Part shown: positions 1-8,839 of the stretch, in pieces
Position numbering within the stretch: the stretch's first letter is position 1
How the letters are laid out: each line of letters begins with the position of its first letter
Assembly (NCBI GenBank): GCA_035315685.1
Contig: DATFXR010000518.1
Location: 1-9,199 of the forward strand
Source: QHWK01 sp035315685
Lineage (GTDB): Bacteria > Acidobacteriota > Vicinamibacteria > Vicinamibacterales > CAVVIG01
Length of the DNA stretch: 9,199 nt
Direction of reading: 5' to 3'
The notes under the pieces: model-generated
The model's input: the letters and a program-made list of their open reading frames with translations, nothing else
What the model was told of the DNA's origin: nothing
The model's database searches: none
Translations under genes and position numbers: made by a program

Positions 1-198
1 CTTGAAGCGCCATGCGACCTCGAGCTTGTTGAAGTTATCTTTGGTGATCTGGTCGAGCGGCGAGTACCGCGTGCTGGCCAGATCGCCGCCGTAGGTCGGC
101 CACTCGGCGCCCTTCGGCTTCGCCGGCTGCTGCCCGCGCAGCGCGACAGTGGTCGACAGACACGCGGAGACGAGGAGAACGAGAGGCAGTCTTCGCAT
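1..198 (-). CDS. Secreted PQQ-dependent dehydrogenase, N-terminal fragment
   Basis: This is the first 66 codons of a gene that runs off the left edge, reading leftwards from an ATG at 198-196. Residues 1-23 look like a Sec signal peptide: MRR, then a hydrophobic stretch, then a small-residue region before QQP. Next comes WPTYGGDLASTRYSPLDQI (33-51), then NFNKLEVAWRF. This is the characteristic opening of the eight-bladed quinoprotein propeller in glucose/alcohol-type PQQ dehydrogenases. Such enzymes oxidise sugars or alcohols in the periplasm and pass electrons to quinone or cytochrome c. The substrate cannot be told from this fragment, and neither the PQQ-binding residues nor any heme domain is in view. 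An in-frame ATG at 210-208 would add MSRI and has a weak GGGA upstream; the 198 start gives the cleaner signal peptide. The gene diverges from the tRNA-Asp modifying enzyme with a one-base gap between start codons. Confidence 0.88.
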   Translation of the reverse strand, partial: MRRLPLVLLVSACLSTTVALRGQQPAKPKGAEWPTYGGDLASTRYSPLDQITKDNFNKLEVAWRFK

Positions 199-199
199 A

Positions 200-1081
200 A
201 TGCGCGACATGATATCCCGGTTCGCGCCGGCGCCAACCGGCTTCCTCCATCTCGGTCACGTCGTCAATGCGGTCTGCGTGTGGCGCGAGACGCGCGCGCG
301 CGGCGGGCGCGTCCTGCTGCGGATTGAGGATCACGATCAGCAGCGAAGCCGGCGCGAATACGAAGCCGAAATCCTCGACGATCTCGCGTGGCTCGGCTTT
401 GCCGCCGATGAACCGCTGGTCCGGCAGAGCGAACGCGGCGAGATCTACGAGCGCGCGCTCGATGGACTCAGACGCCAGGGACTTGTGTACGCCTGTAACT
501 GCTCGCGCGCGGCGATCACGAGGGCAGGCCTGAAGGCTCGCGCATCCGGCAACCGGGACGAAACAGATCCGGCAGCGCAGCCCTTCGGGGCTGCCGATTC
601 CGAGCTCTGGTATCCCGGCACATGTCGCGAACGCCGACTCCCTGAAGAGCCCGGTCTCGGCGTACGCGTCCGTCTCGAGCCCTCGACCGAGCGGTTCGAC
701 GACCTCCGCCACGGTCCGCAGGAACAGCAGCCGTACGAGCAGTGTGGCGATCTCCTCGTCAAGGACCGCGACGGCAACTGGACCTACCAGTTCGCCGCCA
801 CCGTCGACGACTACGTCCAGGGCGTGACGCTGGTGATCCGCGGCGACGACCTGCTCGCATCGACCGGCCGCCAGCTTCAGCTCGCGCGGTTGCTCGGACG
901 CAGGGAGCCGCCGCAGTTCCTGCACCACGCGCTGATCATGAAATCGCCCCGTCAAAAGCTCAGTAAGTCCGATAGTGACAGCGGGATCCGCGAGCTGCGC
1001 GCCCTCGGCTGGACGCCGGCGCAGGTGCGGGATCACGCGATGTCGCGGGTCGGCCGTTTCCCGTATGATCTCCAGTCATGA
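200..1081 (+). CDS. gluQ: Glutamyl-Q tRNA(Asp) synthetase
   Basis: This is a truncated glutamyl-tRNA synthetase paralogue. The family activates glutamate and attaches it to queuosine in the anticodon of tRNA(Asp), a cytosolic modification. The 293 residues match the family length (about 300) and lack a class I anticodon-binding domain. Visible motifs are RFAPAPTG at 7-14, the HIGH box as HLGH (17-20), RIEDHD (41-46) and the KMSKS box as KLSKS (253-257). The zinc site is C99-x-C101 with Y138-x3-C142. The stretch between its two halves, about 36 residues, is clearly longer than I recall for E. coli YadB. The ATG at 200 was chosen because RFAPAPTG must lie close to the N-terminus and a GAGAGG lies upstream at 181-186; ATG 209 is an alternative. 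The upstream extension to 149 would lie inside the divergent gene. The stop overlaps the next gene's ATG (ATGA), suggesting translational coupling. Confidence 0.93.
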   Translation: MRDMISRFAPAPTGFLHLGHVVNAVCVWRETRARGGRVLLRIEDHDQQRSRREYEAEILDDLAWLGFAADEPLVRQSERGEIYERALDGLRRQGLVYACNCSRAAITRAGLKARASGNRDETDPAAQPFGAADSELWYPGTCRERRLPEEPGLGVRVRLEPSTERFDDLRHGPQEQQPYEQCGDLLVKDRDGNWTYQFAATVDDYVQGVTLVIRGDDLLASTGRQLQLARLLGRREPPQFLHHALIMKSPRQKLSKSDSDSGIRELRALGWTPAQVRDHAMSRVGRFPYDLQS

Positions 1082-2560
1082 AGAGGTCTCTTTTCGCCAG
1101 CGTCGCTGCCGCTTTCCTGGCCGTATCCGGCGCCGCTCCCGCTCTTGGCGCGACCGATCACGCCGAGTGCTCGCACCTCGTGATGCTGAAGCTGCCTGAC
1201 GTGAAACTGACCGAAGCGACCGCCGTGCCGGCGGCGGCGAGCGGCGCGATCCGCGTGGCGCACTGCAGGGTGAACGGCACCATCGGATCGGAGATTCACT
1301 TCACGCTGCTGATGCCCGACGACTGGAACAGGAAATTCATGATGGGCGGCGGCGGCGGCTTCGTCGGCCAGATCCAGAACCAGGCGGGCGCGTCGGTCAA
1401 CGACGGCTATGCCACGGTCGGCACCGACACGGGCCATCAGGCCGGCATCACCGACGGAAAATGGGCGCTCAACAATCCGGAGCGGCTCGTCAATTTCGGC
1501 CACCTCGCGGTCCATCGCACGGCCGAGGTCGCGAAGGCGATCGTCCGCAGCTACTACGGTGCGACGGAAGCGAAATCCTACTTCTCGGGCTGCTCCAACG
1601 GCGGACGTCAGGCGTTGATGGAGGCGCAGCGCTATCCGGAGGACTTCGACGGCATCATCGCGGGCGCTCCGGCGTACGACTTCACCGCGATTGCCGCGCA
1701 GTTCATCAAGGAGATGCAGGCGGTGTTTCCGGATCCTCGCAACCTGTCCGCGCGGCTGTTCACGGTGGAGACGATGAAGTCGGTCGAAGCGCAGCTGATT
1801 GCGAAATGCGACGCGCTCGACGGCGTGAAGGACGGACTGATTGAAGATCCGCGCGCCTGCAAGGTCGACATCGGATCGCTGACCGGGCTGAGCGAAGCGC
1901 AGAAGACAGCGCTCAAGACGATCTACGGCGAAACGCGGAACAAGGACGGTGTGATCTATCCGGCGCAGCCGGTCGGCGGGGAAGGCGAAGCGGTCAACGG
2001 GTGGGCGCAGTGGATCGTCGGCGGCACAGCCGGCCTGCCTGGCCAGAACGCGCCAAGCGCGCGCTTCGCGTTCGGCACCGAGATATTCAAGTACATGGTG
2101 TTCAACGATCCGTCGTGGGACTACACGCGGTACGAATTCTCGAACTACAAGAAGGACACCGCGCTGGCGGCGAGCGCCCTCAACGCCACGAACACCGATC
2201 TGGACGCGTTCAAGGCGCGCGGCGGGAAATTGATCCTGTGGCACGGTTGGTCCGATCCGGCGCTGACGGCGCTCGGCAGCATCCGCTACTACGAGGGCGT
2301 GCAGGCGCACGACGGGAAGTCGGCCGATTACTTCAGGATGTTCATGATGCCCGGTGTGCTGCACTGCGCCGGTGGTCCGGGTCCGGATACTGCTGACTGG
2401 ACCGCGGCGATTTCCGACTGGGTCGAACACGGAAAGGCGCCCGAGCGCGTTGTCGCGAAGAAGACGTCGGCAGGGGCCGTGACCCGGACGCGCCCGCTGT
2501 GCGCCTATCCGCAGAAGGCCGTCTACAAGGGATCAGGCAGCACTGACGAGGCGGAGAATT

Positions 2561-2574
<14 letters not shown>
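1078..2574 (+). CDS. Tannase/feruloyl esterase family secreted hydrolase
   Basis: A 498-residue alpha/beta-hydrolase of the tannase and feruloyl esterase family, whose members cleave ester bonds of gallic or hydroxycinnamic acids. Residues 1-25 form a Sec signal peptide (MKRS, Ala/Val-rich core, PALGA), so it should be exported. The family's CS-D-HC arrangement is complete: nucleophile S173 in GCSNGGRQ next to C172, D393 in WHGWSDPAL, and H429 next to C430 in PGVLHCAGG. C172 and C430 are the expected disulfide that brings Ser and His together. A calcium-loop-like pattern sits in the lid region (D245, D248, V250, D252, L254). The length is typical of bacterial members. Its ATG overlaps the gluQ stop by 4 nt, with no clear ribosome site of its own, and its end overlaps the peptidase start. 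The substrate (tannin, feruloyl ester, terephthalate-type ester or other) cannot be decided from sequence alone. Confidence 0.93.
2553..2556 (+). promoter_or_regulatory. Ribosome binding site supporting the TTG start
   Basis: GGAG followed by AATT and then TTG at 2561. It lies inside the last codons of the tannase gene. Later in-frame starts would cut into the signal-peptide core, so this site decides the unusual start. Confidence 0.6.
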
Positions 2575-5372
<2,798 letters not shown>

Positions 5373-5374
<2 letters not shown>

Positions 5375-5456
5375 GTCGTCAGTCGCAAGTCGTCAGTCGT
5401 TAGTCGCAAGTCGTCAGTCGCAGGTCGTCAGTCGCAAGTCGTCAGTCGCAAGTCGG
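5373..5456 (+). repeat. Intergenic heptanucleotide array, twelve units
   Basis: Twelve back-to-back 7-mers of consensus NAGTCGY, mostly alternating AAGTCGT and CAGTCGC, so that a 14-bp higher-order unit is also visible. The order is AAGTCGT, CAGTCGC, AAGTCGT, CAGTCGT, TAGTCGC, AAGTCGT, CAGTCGC, AGGTCGT, CAGTCGC, AAGTCGT, CAGTCGC, AAGTCGG. It begins on the last two bases of the TAA stop codon of the M28 peptidase gene and ends 49 bp before the next gene. It resembles the short tandemly repeated heptamer families known from cyanobacteria in form, not in sequence. No function is evident. Confidence 0.95.
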
Positions 5457-5496
5457 AGACAAGCTGCCGCTCGCAACGAGGTCCGGCGGCCCGTGT

Positions 5497-5500
5497 GGAG
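5497..5500 (+). promoter_or_regulatory. Ribosome binding site fixing the sorbosone dehydrogenase start
   Basis: GGAG with five bases (TGCTT) before ATG 5506. A GTG at 5500 is in frame two codons earlier but shares its first base with this GGAG, so ATG 5506 is preferred. Confidence 0.7.
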
Positions 5501-5505
5501 TGCTT

Positions 5506-6780
5506 ATGAACAGGGTGATCAGCTTCGCAGTCGCTGCGGTGGTCGCGGCGGCGATCGTGTCGAGCGTGGGCCGTGCCGCGGGGACGCCCGCCTGCGATCC
5601 GAATAACGGCGGCATCAAATTACCGGAGGGCTTCTGCGCTGCCGTCGTCGCCGACAACGTCGGCCGCGCGCGGCACCTGCTCGTCGCGCAGAACGGCGAC
5701 GTGTTCGTGACCACCCAGACCGGCCGCGGCGGTTCCGGCGGCGGCATCGTCGCGCTCCGCGACGCCGACGGCGACGGCACGCTCGAGACGAAGGAACAGT
5801 TCGGGCAGGGCAGCGCGACGGGCATCGGCATGCGCAACGGCTACCTCTATTACGCGACGCCGACGCAGATCATCCGCTACAAGCTGCCAGCGGGACAGCT
5901 CAAGCCGACCGGCGAGGCCGAGATCGTGGCGAACGACCTTCCCGAGCGCCGCCAGCATGCCGACAAGGGGCTGGCGTTCGACGGCAAGGGTGGCGTGTAT
6001 GTGAACTTCGGATCGCCGTCGAATGCCTGTCAGCAGCCCGATCGGCAGCCGAACGTCGTCGGTCAGGATCCGTGCCCGTTGCTCGACACCTATGCGGGCA
6101 TCTTCCGCTTCGACGAGAACAAGCTCGGACAGAAGCCGGCTGACGGCAAGCGCTACGTCACCGGCCTGCGGCAGGAAGTCGGCCTCACCTGGCACGACAA
6201 CTCGCTGTGGTTCGTGATGCACAACCGGGACGGGCTCGACACGATGTGGCCCGGGAAATTCACCGTGGAGCAGAACGCCGAGTGGCCGGCCGAGTATCTC
6301 GGCAAGGGCACCGAGGGCGCGAACTTCGGCTGGCCGTACTGCTTCTACAACAACGCGGAAGGAAAGCTGGTCGACAACCCGGAGTACGGCGGCGACGGGA
6401 AGAAAGACGATCGCTGCAAATCGTTTACGGCGCCCACGGTCGCCTTCCCGGGGCACTGGGCGCCGAACGACGTGATGTTCTACACGGGGTCGCAGTTCCC
6501 GGCGCGCTACCGCAACGGCGCCTTCGTCGCGTTCCACGGATCGTGGAATCGTGCGCCGCTGCCGCAGGCCGGCTACAACGTGACGTTCGTGCCGTTCTCC
6601 GGCGACAAGCCCGGCAAGTACGAAGTGTTCGCCGATGGCTTTGCCGGAAAGACGCCGCTCGCGAATCCGGGCGACGCCGTTGCGCGGCCCGGCGGTCTCG
6701 CGACCGGTCCCGACGGTTCGCTCTACGTCACCGAGGACATGAAGGGCCGCATCTGGCGCGTCATGTACAAGGCCAGGTGA
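5506..6780 (+). CDS. Secreted glucose/sorbosone dehydrogenase (PQQ propeller family)
   Basis: A 424-residue protein of the glucose/L-sorbosone dehydrogenase family. These are six-bladed propellers in which well-studied members bind PQQ and oxidise aldoses or sorbosone in the periplasm. Residues 1-25 form a signal peptide (MNRV, Ala/Val core, GRAAG). Family motifs in order are LPEGFCAAVVAD (39-50), HADKGLAF with H151 placed like the catalytic His of soluble glucose dehydrogenase, GLRQEVGLTWH (220-230) with a candidate PQQ-contacting R222, GANFGWPYC (271-279), FHGSWNRAP (343-351) and PGGLATGPDGSLYVTED near the C-terminus. Several cysteines (30, 44, 175, 190, 279, 304) could form disulfides after export. 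There is no CxxCH, so it carries no own heme. The start follows GGAG; the downstream membrane-protein gene is 7 nt away. The PQQ assignment comes from the family; some homologues have untested cofactors. Confidence 0.88.
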   Translation: MNRVISFAVAAVVAAAIVSSVGRAAGTPACDPNNGGIKLPEGFCAAVVADNVGRARHLLVAQNGDVFVTTQTGRGGSGGGIVALRDADGDGTLETKEQFGQGSATGIGMRNGYLYYATPTQIIRYKLPAGQLKPTGEAEIVANDLPERRQHADKGLAFDGKGGVYVNFGSPSNACQQPDRQPNVVGQDPCPLLDTYAGIFRFDENKLGQKPADGKRYVTGLRQEVGLTWHDNSLWFVMHNRDGLDTMWPGKFTVEQNAEWPAEYLGKGTEGANFGWPYCFYNNAEGKLVDNPEYGGDGKKDDRCKSFTAPTVAFPGHWAPNDVMFYTGSQFPARYRNGAFVAFHGSWNRAPLPQAGYNVTFVPFSGDKPGKYEVFADGFAGKTPLANPGDAVARPGGLATGPDGSLYVTEDMKGRIWRVMYKAR

Positions 6781-6787
6781 CGGCGCG

Positions 6788-7024
6788 ATGTATCTCCTCT
6801 GGCAGATTCTGATCGGGATCCTCGCCGGCTTCCTGGCGGGCAAGATCATGCGCGGCCGCGGCTTCGGGATCCTGGTCGATCTGCTGCTCGGGATCGTGGG
6901 CTCGGTCCTCGGCGGATTCCTTTTCGGCGTCCTCGGCCTGCACTCGACCGGCGTCGTCGGTCAGCTGGTCGTGGCCACGGTCGGCGCGATGGTGTTGCTC
7001 TATCTGATTCGACGGCTCGCGTAG
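6788..7024 (+). CDS. GlsB/YeaQ/YmgE family small membrane protein
   Basis: A 78-residue integral membrane protein with three hydrophobic segments (about 3-19, 28-50, 56-74). A basic loop, KIMRGRG, lies after the first, and the second has the glycine-spaced pattern DLLLGIVGSVLGGFLFGVLG that marks the transglycosylase-associated/GlsB family. Members are small inner-membrane proteins linked to general stress responses; no enzymatic activity is established and the 'transglycosylase-associated' name is historical. The length is normal for the family. The ATG has AGGTGA (6775-6780) seven bases upstream, overlapping the stop of the preceding dehydrogenase, so the two are very likely cotranslated. 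A functional link to sugar oxidation is not implied by the sequence. Confidence 0.88.
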   Translation: MYLLWQILIGILAGFLAGKIMRGRGFGILVDLLLGIVGSVLGGFLFGVLGLHSTGVVGQLVVATVGAMVLLYLIRRLA

Positions 7025-7093
7025 GCTGCCGGGGACCTTGGGACTGGAAGCTGCAGACCGGCGAAACCGTCGGGAAGCCGCAGAGAACGCAAC

Positions 7094-7495
7094 ATGACCC
7101 AACCGGCAATCTCCGGTATCGCGCCGTTCTTCATCGTGAAGAACGTCCCCGCCGCACTGGCGTTTTATCGCGACCGTCTCGGGTTCGACGTCACGTTTCA
7201 AGGGCCCGAACCTGGCGACATCTTCTTCGGCATCGTCCAGCGCGGCGCCGCAATGATCATGTTCAAGGACGTCGGCGTCGATCCGGTGCCGAACTACACG
7301 CGAGACGTCAAGCAGGGCATCGCCCGCTGGGACGCTTACCTCTATGTCCCCGATCCGGACGCGTTGGCGGCAGAGTTCTCGTCGCGCAATGTCGAGCTTT
7401 CCGAACCACTCAAAGACACCGATGATGGCTTGCGTGGATTCGAACTCAAGGACGCTGACGGCTACGTCTTGTTTTTCGGTCGTCCTCGCGAATGA
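7094..7495 (+). CDS. VOC-fold (glyoxalase/bleomycin-resistance type) protein
   Basis: 133 residues with one complete pair of beta-alpha-beta-beta-beta modules of the vicinal oxygen chelate fold. The first runs from IAPFFIVKNVPAALAFYRDRLGF (9-31) to AAMIMFKDVG (52-61); the second runs from WDAYLYVPDPDALAAEF (79-95) to GFELKDADGYVLFFGRP (115-131). E117 sits at the usual metal-binding Glu position near the C-terminus, but the other canonical glyoxalase I metal ligands are not obvious. This makes it more like the bleomycin-resistance or uncharacterised dioxygenase-like members, and the substrate is unknown. It is cytosolic, with no signal peptide. It starts 69 bp after the small membrane protein with only a weak AGAGAA upstream (7082-7087). 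It may sit at the end of that transcript or have its own promoter. It converges with the unknown gene on the other strand. Confidence 0.85.
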   Translation: MTQPAISGIAPFFIVKNVPAALAFYRDRLGFDVTFQGPEPGDIFFGIVQRGAAMIMFKDVGVDPVPNYTRDVKQGIARWDAYLYVPDPDALAAEFSSRNVELSEPLKDTDDGLRGFELKDADGYVLFFGRPRE

Positions 7496-7548
7496 GCACG
7501 AATTCACATGCCGTTCTGCGTACAAGCTACAGCACGTTTCATTTTGTT

Positions 7549-7605
7549 CGTAGCGTCCGCCTTCAGGCGGACCCCTGAGAAGTCCGGCTAAAGCCGGACG
7601 CTACG
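7549..7605. repeat. Perfect three-way-junction palindrome (REP-like element)
   Basis: An outer stem CGTAGC (7549-7554)/GCTACG (7600-7605) encloses two directly abutting hairpins. The first is GTCCGCC (7555-7561), loop TTCA, GGCGGAC (7566-7572). The second is GTCCGGC (7582-7588), loop TAAA, GCCGGAC (7593-7599). They are separated by CCCTGAGAA. All 20 base pairs are perfect. The element lies in the convergent gap between the VOC gene and the unknown minus-strand gene. It could fold on either strand and stop or stabilise transcripts from both sides, but it lacks a T-run and is not a standard intrinsic terminator. Its design is that of dispersed REP-like elements. Confidence 0.9.
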
Positions 7606-7637
7606 TGCTACAGGGAACGGGAAGCGCCGTCGCCCTT

Positions 7638-7665
7638 CCCCGAGCCCCGAGCCCGCAGCCCCCAG
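7638..7665. repeat. Short C-rich heptamer array, four units
   Basis: Four consecutive 7-mers: CCCCGAG, CCCCGAG, CCCGCAG, CCCCCAG. It lies between the three-way palindrome and the stop codon of the minus-strand gene. It shares the 7-bp period, but not the sequence, of the array at 5373-5456. Two units are identical and two are diverged. Confidence 0.75.
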
Positions 7666-7671
7666 AGTGTC

Positions 7672-8694
7672 CTACACCGACACGACCTTGTAACACAGGA
7701 ACGGCGCGGCGCGCGTCCTGCCCAGCGGCTTCCGCAAGTCGAGATGATTCGTCGGCCTGCCGCTGAGGAGCTCCCCCATGTGCACGACGAAGCCGAGAAC
7801 GTCCTGCAGCGGATTCCCGAGATCGAGATCGAAGTCGACGAACGTGTGCGGCAGATCGGGCGGCGGCACCGCGCTGACGATTTGCATCGACGGCTTTCCT
7901 TCGCCGCGAAAACTCAGCAGCTCCTTGTAGCGTGCGCGTACGGCAATGGGCTCGGGAATCGCGCTCAGCAGCCGGCCATGGATCGGTGCATGCGGTCTGC
8001 CTTCCGCGAAGAACGGCTTCTCGGGATCGGCAACCAGCGTGTTGACGGTATCGAGCAGCGCGCGATCGACCCTCGCATAGATGCGATCGTTTGCCGCCAG
8101 GAACACGTCGTGCACGTGATCGATGAGGGACGTGCTGAGCGTCGGCCGGCTGCGCAGGCTGGCGAGCAGGTTCAGCAGGCACGCCCGGCGGGTGGCGCGG
8201 TGATCGTCGTCGTGCACCCAGTCGACCGCGGGAGCGCCATCGAGAGTGGACCGCTCGAGCAGCGCCCGGATCTGCGGATCGCAACCGGTCAGATCCACGT
8301 CGATCGTGCGGTCGTCCATCTCGACGTCGACCTGCACGGAGGCACCCGAGTCATGGTCCACGTCGACTGGCTGGAATCCGCTGGTGGTCGCTTCCTCGAT
8401 CTCGAAGCGCAGCTTGTAGAGTCCCTCCGGGAGCGCATTGCGGTTGACGCCGCGGAGGATCAGCGAGCCGTCCTCGACCGAGACGTTCAGCTTGAATTGC
8501 CCCAGGTCCCACCCCTGCACTCTCGCGATGTTCCGCATCCGCTCGCGGGTCGCGTCGGACCGCGCCATGAAGCCGATGCCGACCGTCCGTTCGATCGAAT
8601 CGGGCTCGTCGAACTCGATCCCGCCGGGCAGCTGTCGTTTGATCCGCAGCCGCCGTCCATTCTTCTGAAAGCGCACCTCAATGAACTCGTTCAT
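7672..8694 (-). CDS. Unrecognised 340-residue protein
   Basis: I do not recognise this family. It is a soluble, acidic-to-neutral protein without signal peptide or membrane segment. Residues 1-30 are basic and beta-prone (RFQKNGRRLRIKRQ). Residues 65-135 look like a beta domain: KLNVSVEDGSLILRG, then GLYKLRFEIEEA, then alternating hydrophobic/acidic strands VQVDVEMDDRTIDVDL. Residues 136-225 are mainly helical with an acidic-His cluster DWVHDDDH (158-165). The C-terminal part carries FVDFDLDLGNPLQDVLGFVVHMGELL (285-310) and ends in KVVSV. The start is well supported: AGGAGGG lies seven bases upstream of the ATG at 8694. The opposite-strand reading frame of similar length has no such site and its translation is Arg/Val-rich shadow sequence. 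Transcription converges on the VOC gene and diverges from the secreted cupin gene. Function unknown. Confidence 0.82.
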   Translation of the reverse strand: MNEFIEVRFQKNGRRLRIKRQLPGGIEFDEPDSIERTVGIGFMARSDATRERMRNIARVQGWDLGQFKLNVSVEDGSLILRGVNRNALPEGLYKLRFEIEEATTSGFQPVDVDHDSGASVQVDVEMDDRTIDVDLTGCDPQIRALLERSTLDGAPAVDWVHDDDHRATRRACLLNLLASLRSRPTLSTSLIDHVHDVFLAANDRIYARVDRALLDTVNTLVADPEKPFFAEGRPHAPIHGRLLSAIPEPIAVRARYKELLSFRGEGKPSMQIVSAVPPPDLPHTFVDFDLDLGNPLQDVLGFVVHMGELLSGRPTNHLDLRKPLGRTRAAPFLCYKVVSV

Positions 8695-8701
8695 CGATCG
8701 A

Positions 8702-8708
8702 CCCTCCT
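8702..8708 (-). promoter_or_regulatory. Strong Shine-Dalgarno of the unknown 340-residue gene
   Basis: Read on the minus strand this is AGGAGGG, followed by seven bases and ATG at 8694-8692. It is the best ribosome site in the window and decides strand and start for this locus. Confidence 0.8.
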
Positions 8709-8830
8709 TCGTCGCTTTCGCCCTCGAAGCCTATACCGTGACCGACGCTGATCGGCGTACCGCCGCACAGAATCATGTATCGTTTACGCTCGGCGTTTCG
8801 GACCACGCGGCGTGATGTCCCGATTCCGAT

Positions 8831-8835
8831 GGAGG
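8831..8835 (+). promoter_or_regulatory. Ribosome binding site of the secreted cupin gene
   Basis: GGAGG, then ACGT, then ATG at 8840. The spacing is short but usable. It supports this frame over the overlapping frame that opens at 8812. Confidence 0.7.
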
Positions 8836-8839
8836 ACGT

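Larger units (their letters stand above)
8695..8839. other. Divergent intergenic region
   Basis: 145 bp between two divergent start codons, so promoters for both genes should be here. AT-richer spots are CTATACC around 8732 and ATGTATCGTT around 8776, but neither has a good -35 partner. Apart from the two ribosome sites at its ends I see no repeat, operator or RNA gene that I would defend. Confidence 0.5.

Noticed and set aside
1033..2430. 465-codon open frame on the minus strand opposite the tannase gene
   Set aside because: Arg/Val/Asp-rich shadow translation, typical of the antisense of GC-rich codons. The plus strand encodes an intact catalytic set and signal peptide.
5620..6849. 409-codon minus-strand frame
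   Set aside because: Antisense shadow of the sorbosone dehydrogenase, which has intact family motifs and a signal peptide.
7030..7080. Possible degenerate heptamer array (ggggacc ttgggac tggaagc tgcagac)
   Set aside because: Only a few positions agree between units; too diverged to separate from chance.
7549..7605. Intrinsic terminator
   Set aside because: Strong hairpins, but no T-run follows on either strand, so it is listed as a structured repeat instead.
7744..8751. 335-codon plus-strand frame opposite the unknown 340-residue gene
   Set aside because: It starts inside the other gene, lacks a ribosome site and reads as His/Arg/Val-rich shadow. The minus-strand frame has AGGAGGG and normal codon use.
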